Positions 47,891-58,777 of a stretch of 64,000 bases of DNA are shown here, in pieces. Positions within the stretch are counted from its first letter, which is position 1. The number at the start of each line of letters is the position of its first letter. The stretch spans positions 808,001 to 872,000 of the forward strand of contig JAJEKV010000211.1 of NCBI GenBank assembly GCA_021234155.1. Direction: 5' to 3'. Below the pieces are notes generated by a model. The model was not told the origin of the DNA and ran no database searches. It saw only the letters and a program-made list of their open reading frames with translations. The stretch is from Isoetes taiwanensis (Eukaryota; Streptophyta; Lycopodiopsida; Isoetales; Isoetaceae). The position numbers and the translations under genes were made by a program.

Positions 47891-48893
47891 CATAAGTAGT
47901 GCTTACTGTCTCATGAATCTATCCTAGAAGGTGTAATCAACATCCATATGCTATATTTCACTACTACCTTGGCATTTGCGTAAGATGCTTTGTAGCAGTG
48001 CAAGTTTAAAGGTAATAATTCTTAATGAAATTTCTAGAACCAAAAAGCAAATATATTATTTATGATAGAGGGTTTAAATTCTAGATTCCTCTTTGACATG
48101 TATCTTATACCACCTGATTAAACTCCTATTTGGTATTTAGTAGGCAACAAAATGGATCTGCATTTGTCACCAAAATGGCACGCAAAATGCCTCTTGAAGG
48201 CATTTAGTGGTCTTCACATACTCAGATGTGTGATTTTCTAATAAGTGCAATAGAGGATGGGCTTATTGAAAGATCTGCATACAACAACTGCCTGATTTTG
48301 TCTAGCAGATCAAAATATCAGTTTGAAAATTTTAGCTCCATTTAAAATGTGAACTGTAAGTAATGCTAACCATGGAAAGAATTGGAACTACTAGGGTTCA
48401 AATCCCTGGAGCTCAGACCAACATTTGTAGATTCTATAATTCGTTAAATAGTGCACTTGCTTTTTGTTAGATATTCCACATTATTTTATGTACATATCTT
48501 GACGTTTTAATATAAAAACTTGCATGATTTCTTAAGAATGGTTTTGTATACACAATCAAGAGTCTATCTTGATAAGTTGTATAAACCAATACAAGTTCCA
48601 ATACCAATTAATCCAACAAAGCATCAATAATTATCAAGTTGAGTATGTCCTGCAATATTTATTAAACCAATACCAATTGCATTGTCCAAAATACCATTGC
48701 CTTTTTCTCCATACAGAATAAGTTAAAGGCATAAGCCTTTATTATCTTGATGGTAAAACCACTAGCAGTTAGCTAATATTTCGTAATAAGACATTCAAAC
48801 ATTTTCTTATATGGTTCATATGAAAAAGAGTAGACAACTTCATAAGGAAACCACTCTCAGTTGCAGAAACAACTCAATGCCAGAATCACTAAT

Positions 48894-49941
48894 CCCATCG
48901 ATCCGAGACATCGGATCGCCATTCTAGAATGGTCGAGCATGCATGTTTTGTATGCATGCGGGCGGCGCATGCCCATTCTGGTTGGGAGTTCGCTATTTTA
49001 GGCGCGATTCTGCAGCAACATCTCATCGGCGCTTCCTCTTCTCTCTCCCAGCATACCTTATTTCTGTGATTTGTTTCCCCGTGCGGGGAGGGGCTTCTCC
49101 CTGCTTGGTTTGGCCAATTTGGCGTTTCTTTCTTGCTGTCCTTTTCCGGCCTTTAGCCTTCGTCCTGTGACCTTCGTCCTCGATCCTAGTTTGTAAGGAA
49201 GTCCTTTGGTATTCGGGCGGTTTGTTGGTTTCATGCGAGTCCCATTCTAGAATCCCATCGATCCGAGACATCGGATCGCCATTCTAGAATGGGACGAGCA
49301 TGCATGTTTTGCATGCATGCGGGCGGCGCATGCCCATTCTGGTTGGGAGTTCACTATTTTAGGCGCGATTCTGCAGCAACATCTCATCGGCGCTTCCTCT
49401 TCTCTCTCAGCAGTACCTTATTCTCTGTGAACCCACCCTCCCCCCCTTCTTTGTTTTTGTATTTTTATCGCGTGGCACGCGTGTAATCAGCCCCTCCACT
49501 CTGGGAGGTTTGTTTTGTCTTGTTGTTTTGTTGGTGATGTGCAGGTATAGGTGAGCGAGCGGCGCCTATTTCGACTTTTCCATTCGTGGGTTTTGGGAGC
49601 GTTTTTTATGCCTTGCGTTTGTCCAAGCCCCTTGCCGAAGGCTTATCACTAGGGTTTTTCCTCGAAAACCCGAAAGGGCGAGGTTTTTTAATCCCGGTGA
49701 TAAGCTTTCGGCAGGTACACTAGCCCAATCTCTATTAGCATTGTAATTTGTTGGGGTCCAAATGATATAATTGGATTTTCCCTTTATTTTTGTGGGTAGT
49801 TCGCATGTGTGCGGCTACTGCTGCCTAGTGGCGTGACGTTAAAACTACTATCTACTATCCACCATTGTAGAAAAATCTGCTGAGATGAATGAGAAGCAAG
49901 TCGGGCGGTTTGTTGGTTTCATGTGAGTCCCATTCTAGAAT
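48894..49941 (+). mobile_element. Head-to-tail dimeric element of unknown class
   Basis: Unit 1 is 48894-49253 (360 bp) and unit 2 is 49254-49941 (688 bp). Both begin CCCATCGATCCGAGACATCGG and share about 165 bp. Both end GTGGTTTCATG-type sequence into GAGTCCCATTCTAGAAT. The interiors differ, and unit 2 carries an ENE-like hairpin. The element interrupts duplication copy 2 between CACTAAT and GGTCTTTCC. No ORF of note; the MFCMHAGGACPFWLG frames are repeated translations of the shared 5' part. Confidence 0.75.
49633..49713 (+). ncRNA. ENE-like stem-loop (copy 2), strongest
   Basis: A 17-bp outer stem 49633-49649/49697-49713 (one mismatch, G-U in RNA). Inside it GGG (49652) pairs with CCC (49693). 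T5 (49655-49659) faces T6 (49684-49689). CCTCG/CGAGG then CCC-GAAA-GGG close a GNRA tetraloop. The U-tract flanked by GC stems is the ENE signature that binds a poly(A) tail as a U-A-U triplex (family knowledge). Confidence 0.75.
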
Positions 49942-51136
49942 GGTCTTTCCATAACTCAAGCATAGGAATAAACCAAATAAACAAACTACCATAAAGAAAC
50001 ATGATGGTCAGGGTAGCCCTTAAGCCAAAATTTTCATAGGTGTAATTTAGAATATGAGGCGAATCTTAGTTTTATTTTTTCGATTAGTTATGTTGGCGAC
50101 TTTGTTTCGGGCTTCAATTTGAGTTGTAGCAATCTTGGCGAATCTCTCATCCATCAAGCTATAGAATATATACTTTTTTCTCAAGATATTTAGGTGCCTA
50201 AACCCTACATTTCTACCACGATATTTAACATCATTCGTCATCAATTTGAAGAGTTTGATCATGTCATAAGGATGTTTGTGCAACAATTGAACTGGGCAGT
50301 TGATGATTAAAATACAGGAGACAGACAATCATATACATCATGTATTACCTAGATTGGTTGCACGTACATAGAAATAATCATGATAACAAAAAATAGAAAA
50401 AATTAATAGCCAAGATAAGGTACGGTTGCTCAAAAATGTAAGAAAATCAATTGCCTCATAACCAAATCAAGAGGGCAAGTATTCTGGTAAAATGAAAACT
50501 AACTATAACTACTCTACAACATATCTTGTATCCTTCGCTGATTGTAAATCTCAATAGCTCCACACTAAGGGCTAAACAACAACAAGTACACAAACTTAGC
50601 CCAGGCATAATTGCATATTATGGTGGGCAAGCACAAACCGATTTGATTTCAGTCATCTTTTTAAGGATGGATAAACAACAGACCAAAAGCAAAAATACTC
50701 CAGGATTGCATACCTGGATGTTGGAGCCGGATCATGAAATCCATGTAACATGCATGGTCCCCCCTTTTTCCCCTCGGAGGTAAACGGCAATTCAAAAAAC
50801 TCACCAAGAATAGAATTCGTATTCATTTTACATGATTTTCGGGGCTTAAGGGGCGATTTTAGAATAATTACCAAGAATAAAATTCACATGGGGGGCGAAT
50901 CCAAGAATTCATCATTAAGTGATGTAGGCTAACTTATGAGTGGAAGGAGAAAATTTTGTAGACAAGGTGGCGATATTTTATTAGGATCACTCCTAATTGA
51001 TCTTACACAGCAGTAGTGAAAAATAGTACAAATGTCCAAAAAAATAGCCTTTTGGCGATATTTCGAGCTTAAGGACTACCCTGATTAGTGAACTATCATA
51101 CTAAACTAGCAAAATAATATATATATACAAGAAATT
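49942..51136. other. No gene seen
   Basis: 49942-50005 resumes duplication B (TTTCCATAACTC.AGCATAG). The rest is AT-rich without recognisable features. Confidence 0.5.
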
Positions 51137-51528
51137 TAATGCGTCCTATGGTGCATGTTCGAGTTTTAGCATGTTCCTACGTGCAAGTTCTTGTAAAAGA
51201 ATCTCTTGAGAATACTCTAAATTCATAGATTCTCTAAGATACTACCAAGGTTCTCTTAGAGGGTTCGTGAGCATTTCTCTAAATTTTATAAGATTCCCTC
51301 TAGATTCCATTAAATTTCCCTAGATTCTTCAAGATTCTATGAAGATCCCCTTAGATTCTCTTAGATTCATTTAGATTTTATCAGATTGCCCTTAGATTCA
51401 AAGAGATTCTATAAAAACTACTTTCTAGAGCCTTCCATAATGTTCTAGAACCTTCTTGAACTAGCTTATTATATCTTAATGGAAATATTACCCTTAAGTA
51501 TATGTGAAACATAAATTATTTATGAAAT

Positions 51529-51600
51529 TAATGCTTGGTCTAGTGGTTAGAATGGGGGGCTGGGGGGTCAATGGCCAGGGTTCGAATCCCCCACACAACA
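51529..51600 (+). mobile_element. tRNA-like SINE head 1
   Basis: A box TGGTCTAGTGG (51536-51546) and B box GGTTCGAATCC (51579-51589) at tRNA spacing. The T-stem is imperfect and there is no proper acceptor stem, so a tRNA-derived promoter rather than a tRNA gene. Confidence 0.75.
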
Positions 51601-52879
51601 TAAAAAATTTAAAAGCTTTTTCCTAAGGGATGCCCATTCAACTTGGGCCGTAGGATCTTGGACCCAATCAGGGGTCGAGATCTCCCACAACATGAGCCAT
51701 AGGATATATTACATATAATTCCCAAAGTCATGTGCACCGTAGAATATGTGCCAAGCCACGTGAGCCGTAAGATCCTGGATCGACGATCAGGATCGAATCA
51801 ACCTGGACTGTAGGATCGATTACATATAATTCCCAAAGCCATGTGCACCGTAGGATACGTCCCAAAGCAACGTGAGCCGTAGGATCTCGGACCGACGATC
51901 AAGATCAAATCAACCTGGACCGTAGGATCGCTTACATATAAGCTACAGCGGTCCGGATCATATCAACCTGGACCGTAGGATCGTGTCTATACGGATTATA
52001 TATAAACTGCCAAGCCATCTGGGCCATAGGATACGTCCCAAAGCCACGTGAGCCGTCGGATCTCGAATGGACGGTCGGATAAGCGTGACAAACATAAGAA
52101 CATATATAGACAAGAAATTTAATGCGTTCTACGACGCATTGTTCCAGTTTTAGCATGTTCCTACGGTGCAAGGCCCTGTCGCGCTCTAGATAACCAACGA
52201 TTCTACTGAGATTCCCTTGTGATTCCTCTATATTCTTCAACATTCTATGTACTATATTTAACATTCATGAAGATTCCCCTAGATTCTCTTGGAATTTTCT
52301 ATTTTGATTGAGGTGCTTACCCACGAGCATTTAGAACCTTCCAAAATAATCTACTTTGGCTCAGGGCAAGCGCCTCAGTCTAAAAATAGAAAATGTTTTA
52401 GAAATGTTGCACAGACATCTAGAACATTTTTTTTTTCAACATTTATATTGTACACCTTTATTATGAAACATTTTAGAACATTCTATTGTGGCTCTTTGCA
52501 AAATCTTAAAAACAAACTCTAAGATTTCATCAAGATTTTCTTAGATTCCCTTAGATATTATGAAGATCCCCTTAGATTGAACTAGATTTTAAGCGATTCC
52601 GTCAGACTTGTAAATATTTTCCTACATTCTCTTACAATTTATGAGATTTCCTTATATTCCCTTTAATTCTCCTCGATTCCCTTACATTCTGGAAATTTCT
52701 AGAACTTTCTGGAACATTCTGAAACTTTCAAAACATCCTAGAACTTTCTGAAGTATTTCCCTATTCCCTTACATTTCCGAAGATTCCCATTCCTGAACTA
52801 TCTAGAATGTTATATTCTATTTTATCTTAATTAGAATATTACCCTTAAGTATATTTCAAACATATATTTTTCATAGAAC

Positions 52880-52952
52880 TAATGCTTGGTCTAGTAGTTA
52901 GAGTGGCGGGTTTGGGGGGTTGAGGGCCAGGGTTCGAATCCCCCTAATAACA
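52880..52952 (+). mobile_element. tRNA-like SINE head 2
   Basis: A box TGGTCTAGTAG (52887-52897), B box GGTTCGAATCC (52931-52941). Confidence 0.75.
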
Positions 52953-54343
52953 TAAAAAATTTTAAAAGCCTTCCTTAAGGGACGAGCATTCAACATGAGC
53001 CTAGGATCTTAGACTCGATCAACGATCAAGATCTCACCAGATAAAAGCAATACGAGCCGTAGGATCTATTACGTATAATTCTCAAAGCCGTCTGGACCGT
53101 AGGATGTGTGCCAAGCCACCTGAGCCGTAGGATCTCGGATCGACGATCAGGATCAAGAGCAACCTGGGTCGTTAGATCGATTACATATAATTCCCAAGCC
53201 ATGTGCACCGTAGGATGTGTCCCAAACCAGCGTGGAGCAGAGGGATCTCGGACCGACGATCGGGATCGAATCAACTCGGACCGTAGGATCGCTTACATAT
53301 AGTCTATACACAAACTCCCAAGCCATCGGGCCGCAAGATACGTCCTAAAGCCACGTGAGCCGTAGGATCTCGGATCAACGGCCGGATTCAACAGGACAAA
53401 CATAAGAACATATATATGTTAGATAGATATATATATAGAGAGTAGATAGATAGATAGATAGATAGATATATACAAGAAATTTAATGCGTCCTACGGTGCA
53501 TGTTCGAGTTTTAGCATGTTCCTACGTGCAAGTTCTTGTCGTGCCCTACATTCTAAAAGAATCTCTTGAGAATACTCTATAGATTCTTTAAGATTCTACC
53601 AAGGTTCTCTTGGAGGTTTCGTGGAGATTCCTCTAAATTTTATAAGATTCCCTCTAGATTCCATCAGATTTCTATGGATTCTCCAAGATTCTATGAAGAT
53701 CCCTTTAGATTCCCTTAGATCCCTTTAGATTTTACGAGATTGCCCTAGGTTCCCTTACATTATATGACATTCAAAGAGATTCTATAAAGATTCCCTTAGT
53801 TACTCTAATATTTCATCAACATTTTCTTACATTCCCTTAGATTTTATGAAGATTCCCTTAGATCCCCTGGATTTTAAGAAATTCCCTTAGGCTTGTAAAT
53901 ATTTTCCTAGATTCTCTTATATTTTATGAGATTTTCTTAGATTCCGTTAGATCCTCCTGGATTCCTTTACATTCTAGAACTTTTTAGAACATTCTAAGAC
54001 TTTCTGGAACATTGTGAGACTTTCAAAATATCCTGGAACTTTCTGGAAGTATTTCCCTAGATTCTCTTACATTCCCATAGATTCCCCTACATTCTAGAAC
54101 ATTCTAGAACTTATTAGAACAATTTGGAACTTTCTGGAAGAATTTTCTTAGATTCCCTCCAGATTCTCTTATGTTCTAGAATTTTCTAGAATATTTTGGA
54201 ACTTTCTAGAAGATTCTAGAACTTTCTAGAGCCTTCCAGAACATTCTAGAACTCTTTTGAACTAGCTAGAATAGTATACTCTATTTTATCTTAATTAGAA
54301 TATCACCCTTAACTATATTTGAAACACAAACTATTTATAGTAT

Positions 54344-54415
54344 TAATGCTTGATCTAGTGGTTAGAATGGTCGGTTGGGGGGTCAATGAGCAAAGTTCGA
54401 ATCCCCCATACAACA
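54344..54415 (+). mobile_element. tRNA-like SINE head 3
   Basis: A box TGATCTAGTGG (54351-54361), B box AGTTCGAATCC (54394-54404, one change). Confidence 0.7.
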
Positions 54416-54512
54416 TAAAAATTTTAAAAGCCTTTTCTTAAGGGATGAGTAAAAATGTTACCCTTAAGTGTACATCCTTAAGTGTATTTAAAACATAAAT
54501 TATTTATGGAAT

Positions 54513-54585
54513 TAATGCTTGGTCTAGTGGTTAAAATGGGGGGTTGGGGGGTTAATGACCAGGGTTCGAATCCCCCGTAAAACAT
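54513..54585 (+). mobile_element. tRNA-like SINE head 4
   Basis: A box TGGTCTAGTGG (54520-54530), B box GGTTCGAATCC (54563-54573). It lies only about 170 bp after head 3, a second copy within the same unit. Confidence 0.75.
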
Positions 54586-54804
54586 AAACATTTTAAAAGC
54601 CTTTTCTTAAGGGATGAGCATTCAACGTGGGTCGTAGAATCTTGGACCCGATCAAGGGTCGAGATCTCATTTTGTGACAACATGAGCTATAGGATCTATT
54701 ACATATAATTCCCAAAGTCATGTGCACCGTAGGATATGTGCTAAGCCATGTGAGTCGTAAGATCCTAGATCGACGATTAGGATCAAGAACAATCTGGACC
54801 GCAA

Positions 54805-55302
54805 GAGCACAGCAGCTCAGGGCTCTTCTTGTTGTTGTATACCCGCTGTCATCTGACAGGTTACTCGCCTTCATCATGCACTGTGTTCTAACACTGTGTT
54901 CACGATTCCACACAGGAAGCTGCTTCTTGAATCATCACAAAGTTCAGACCAGATTTCTTGTTATGCATTGCTTGGTCTTTCTCTCGCCACAGTTGGCCAT
55001 GATTTATGATGTATTCAGAAGCCGCACAAAAATTGATCCATTATTTGCATGTTATATTTTAGTGCGCTGCACAAAAATGGTGGACTGAAAAATCACGCTC
55101 AGGAGGGAAATTACAGTCTCGAAAACAAACAGAAATAGGTCAAAATTGGCTTATAGGGGCCAATTTCGGCAAGGCAGAGAGAATCTAACGGTTTGGGAAG
55201 TCTAAAATTTTGCTCCTTGCAGTGGGTTTGTGTGTTTGACGATTAGTTGATGTTAGTATGAGCAAATTATACTTTACTTAGACAAATAATTTTTTTTCAA
55301 AG
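54805..55302. repeat. Segmental duplication A, copy 2
   Basis: Matches 42806-43266 with small indels and a copy-specific insertion of about 48 bp (55214-55261). Confidence 0.92.
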
Positions 55303-55439
55303 TACGCAATCATTACTGTGTTTTAAGAATGTCTATTGTGTCTATATAGGTGTTAAGTCTAGGTTGGTGGACCATCGCATTAGTTTGTGTTTTTTTTCAA
55401 GGTATGCAACCATTTTTGTTCGATGGTTTTTTCTACGCC

Positions 55440-55830
55440 GATTTCAGTGGAAACCTCCCCAACTTTCCACGGAAACCTCCCCAACTTTCCCTGGAAATCT
55501 CCCCCATTTTCCTGGAAACCTCCCCAACTTTCCCTGTACGACCTGCGGACCTTTCCGTGGAAACCTTTCCGTGGAAACCTCTCCAACTTTCTGGGCATGA
55601 CCTGGGGAGGTTTCCATTTAAGAAAACAAGTGAGGTTTCCACGGAAAGTTGGGGAGGTTTCCATAAAAAATAAAAAAGCAACCTTCTTAAATTTGCACGA
55701 AGACCAAGATTTCCTTCCCAATCCTCGTGCGTCTTAATGAGGTGGTTGCAAAAATTAATTACTATTTTTTTATATAAATATTTTATGGAAGCCTCCCCAA
55801 CTTTCCAAAGAAACTAGGGGAGGTTTCCAC
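55440..55830. repeat. Inverted minisatellite of GGAAACCTCCCCAACTTTCC
   Basis: Direct copies occur at 55449, 55469, 55490 (variant), 55514 and 55558-55590. Inverted copies (GGAAAGTTGGGGAGGTTTCC) occur at 55603-55664, with one more direct/inverted pair at 55787-55830. All frames here read as simple P/F/W/K repeats. Confidence 0.9.
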
Positions 55831-55839
55831 AAAAATCTC

Positions 55840-56285
55840 TAAAACCTCACAAAGTTTATCCTCATAGAGAACTATTTCTTCAGCAGCAAGGAGATCAACA
55901 TTATTTGCAACCTGCAACTCAACAAAGTGTTGTTAAATGTATTGCCTTAAGCAAATGGATGTTGTGTTTACCATATCCATATACATTCTAGGGATCAATA
56001 CTTCCTTTGGAAACTCTGTTTGAAGATAGATTGAACACGATAAAACATACAACGGGAATGGGAATGGGAATGGAAATGGGAAAAGAATTTGCATTCAAGA
56101 ATTTAAAACCAATGGGAAAAGACAATGAAATGGTACTTTTGATCTTTGTTTCAACAAAAATACAAAGAGAGGAAAAAAAAAGACAATAAGCCATTGGAAC
56201 AAAATTAGAGAAAACTATATTACTTTACAACTGTTGGAACAAAACTGTTCATTTGCGATTAGATAGATAGATAGTATTTGGGATA
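55840..56285. other. No gene seen
   Basis: AT-rich, with a short GGGAAT run (56050-56080) and a short GATA tract just before 56286. Confidence 0.5.
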
Positions 56286-56464
56286 TGACGTTTTCCTTCG
56301 TTTCAACGAATAGAAGGAAAACGAGGTTCTGGAAATACGGAGGCAGTTGGCAGTTAGCAGTTAGTTTGTTCTTTTCCCTATTTATGTGCTTCTTCGTCAT
56401 GTTCTCGCTCATCAGCTCTCTTGAAGCATCTCCTTTCCTCTTCTTCCTTCTCCCTACGGTTTGG
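56286..56464 (+). repeat. 179-bp direct repeat, copy 1
   Basis: Identical by eye to 58815-58993. Starts with the hairpin CGTTTTCCTTC...GAAGGAAAACG (11-bp arms). Confidence 0.93.
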
Positions 56465-56587
56465 CACATTTTCTTCCTTCACGGTTCTTTTTAGGCTTGA
56501 TAGCTGTTGTTGCATCCACGTTTCTTCCGCAGTTTTTTTTAGGCTTCATAGCGGTGGTTGCATCCACGTTTACGGTGATGGCCCGAA

Positions 56588-57137
56588 ATGCAGTACAAGA
56601 TAAAGCTTCGGGAAGAGGCATGCTTACGGTTCTTGGGCGAGTTCCCAAGATGGCTGAAAGCCATGGAAGGCAGATTGGAAGAGAAGTTTGATAGTTTGAG
56701 TGGCCTTATGGAGAGCAGATTGCAGGCGAAGTTAGACGATCTGAGTAGCTCTAAGGCAGAAATTTTTGCGACCACGGAATCTCACGGTTTTACGCTCTGC
56801 GAGGAGAGATCCAATGAGGAAGAGCATGCGAGCAAGGGCTCCTCTCTTGAAATACCATGAAAATAGGAAGCAGTATGATGTTTTTAATCGGTTGGAGGAT
56901 TGTTTTCTGGATTTAGAGAGTCACCTACAGTCGCACAAGTTCCTGGACGCAAAAGCCAAGAGCATCATCGATAGAGGTAAAGCTTTGATTTCTATCAGGA
57001 AAAAGATAATCTGCATCAGGGATAGGGAAGGGCCAGGGGTTGCAGAGTGCTATGAAATGGGGGATTTTACTCTGTTTGATGGTTTGAAAAACGTTCCAAA
57101 GATAGGGCTTGATGGATCCGTGGTCACTTTGTCATGA
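56588..57137 (+). pseudogene. Unidentified coiled-coil-like ORF, one frameshift
   Basis: Frame 56588-56860 (FPRWLKAMEGRLEEKFDSL, MESRLQAKLDDLSSS) passes near 56845 into a second frame ending at 57137 (YDVFNRLEDCFLDLESHL, AKSIIDRGKALISIRKKI). Heptad-like Leu spacing suggests a coiled coil. It may be a transposon ORF1 or a lineage gene. Confidence 0.4.
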
Positions 57138-57139
57138 GA

Positions 57140-58777
57140 CTTTGGGGTTTGCCAATTCTAACTTTCGGTGGGAAGCTGGTGGTTCAATTCTCTGTTCAGA
57201 CGTTCTGCTTAATCTGCTCAGTTGGTTGGTTGAGATGGTTTTGTTTTGGTTTATGCTAAATTAAAGACAAAGTTTTCTGGAAGAAGGTTACGGGTATGGT
57301 TGGTTCTTTGAGATGGTTTTTCTTTAACAATTTCTTGTTCTGTCAAGCTTCATAATCTCCAGGCTAATAATTTTCGGGTTAATCCCCAGAAGTGTTAAGT
57401 TGTTTGATTGCATGTGGTGTACGAACAGAGTTTTGAGCTTTCAGGAATTGTTGGTGTTCCTTGGTTTTCTCAGGGTTCCCATGATTATGTTTTGAGCTTT
57501 CAGGACGTGTTCCTTGGTTTTCTCAGGGTTCCCATGATTATGTTTTGGTTATTCAATTCTGACCGGGTATTATAGTTTGTTTTCAACTCATTGATTGATC
57601 CCATGATAGCTATTCTCAGGAAAAGGCCAAGACATTCCCCGTGTTTGGTGGTCTCTCGCGACAAGTCGCTTTTTCTGTCATCCTGCTTTTCCTTCTTGAA
57701 CCCGATCCATTTTACCCGACTGTTTCATGGAGTGCCCCTGCTGCTCAGACTCGGACTCGCATTTAGCCCCGATTTTTGCGACCTTGGAGGAAATTTTTAG
57801 CCCCTTTTTTTAGCTGGAAGCATTCTTTGTTGTTGCCCTGTCAATGATTCCGGTTCTCCAAATCCTCGGCCTACCTCAGTTGCAATGTCCAAGATCACTT
57901 AATAACTCATGCAAGGTCTGCCTTTTCGATTTTATCCGGTCCATCTTTGCTCATGGATTTGGGCTCGGATCGGTAGCTTCTTTACCTCGACAAGCCGCTT
58001 CTTTTGCCGCTTCTTTACCTCAAAGAAGCCCAGTTCCCTCGCCTCACCTTACTTCTTCTTGCTTGCCCCATTTCTTGCTTTGCCCCGTTTTTGCCCGCCG
58101 TTCTTGCTCGTTCTACTGGCGCGGAGTTCTTGCTTGCAGTGCCAGCGAACTATACTTTATATATAGGAAGTATTAATATTAGTTTTAAGTTCTATTTGGA
58201 GCCTGCTTATACCTATATTGTGTCCGCTTCGCCATCAATAAACAATAGTTATTGTTTTTCCTTGGGGGAACGTTTGGTGCCTATACCTTGATCTTGATGT
58301 CTCTGATCCATTGCAACCTGTTAAAGTTTATGCATAATCTAGTCTTGCCCTTTTTTACTTAAGGTTGTCTTATGATTATGGATTTTTAATGGATCTATTA
58401 CAACCAGTTAAAGTTTATGCATATCCTGGTCTTCCTCTTTCTTTACTTAAAGTTGTCATATGGTTATGGACTTTAATAGACCAGAAGATCTAACAAGCCA
58501 AAATATTATCAGTCTTGCTATGTGGTATTTGAGAGGTTATATTTGATGCCATAGGGATGGTGTAACTATAACAAAGGTTTTTTGTTACCGTTGTTTCTCG
58601 GCACCTCATTATATACTTTATCTTGAGTTATTATCTAAGGTTGGTTTTCTGCTCAGACGTCTAAGTGTTGAGCCAAGTTGTTTATGGTTGGCATTAGGTT
58701 GTTTCTCGGCCTGGTCCTTTTTAGTTATGCCTTGACCTCTAAGTGTTGACCTCTAAGAGACTACGCCTCTTCAAAGA
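57140..58777. repeat. Non-coding stretch with two short tandem duplications
   Basis: 57429-57488 and 57489-57542 repeat GTTTTGAGCTTTCAGGA ... TTCCTTGGTTTTCTCAGGG. 58316-58400 and 58405-58490 repeat GTTAAAGTTTATGCAT.A ... TTTACTTAA.GTTGTC. The C/T-rich 57990-58140 could be promoter-like. No supported gene. Confidence 0.6.

Larger units (their letters stand above)
43565..48893. repeat. Segmental duplication B, copy 2
   Basis: Collinear with 30365-31413, 36196-37874 and 39480-40540. It lacks the Copia element, the roughly 1.6-kb foldback-containing block and the CACTA MITE. It carries instead the LTR-element fragment at about 45440-47255, which replaces about 110 bp. Confidence 0.92.
51137..54804 (+). 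repeat. Three tandem copies of a composite repeat (about 0.97, 1.36 and 1.34 kb)
   Basis: Units start at 51137, 52109 and 53470 with ACAAGAAATTTAATGCG and TTTTAGCATGTTCCTACG. The order in each is: head, degenerate array of (A)GATTCCCTTAGATTC-like 12-16mers, further TTCTAGAAC-type 9-12mers (units 2 and 3), a tRNA-like head, then an array of CCGTAGGATC with GACGATCAGGATC. Unit 3 holds two tRNA-like heads and ends at the duplication A junction. No protein coding is plausible. Confidence 0.85.

Noticed and set aside
48943-49486. Two similar ORFs beginning MFCMHAGGACPFWLG
   Set aside because: Repeated because the element's 5' part is duplicated; sequence diverges at once outside the shared DNA and no domain is present.
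51536-51589. A genuine tRNA gene
   Set aside because: A and B boxes are good, but there is no acceptor stem and the T-stem is imperfect; repeated in a tandem unit, so SINE-like.
55350-55737. Several ORFs of about 80-116 codons on both strands
   Set aside because: Products of the GGAAACCTCCCCAACTTTCC minisatellite in different frames.
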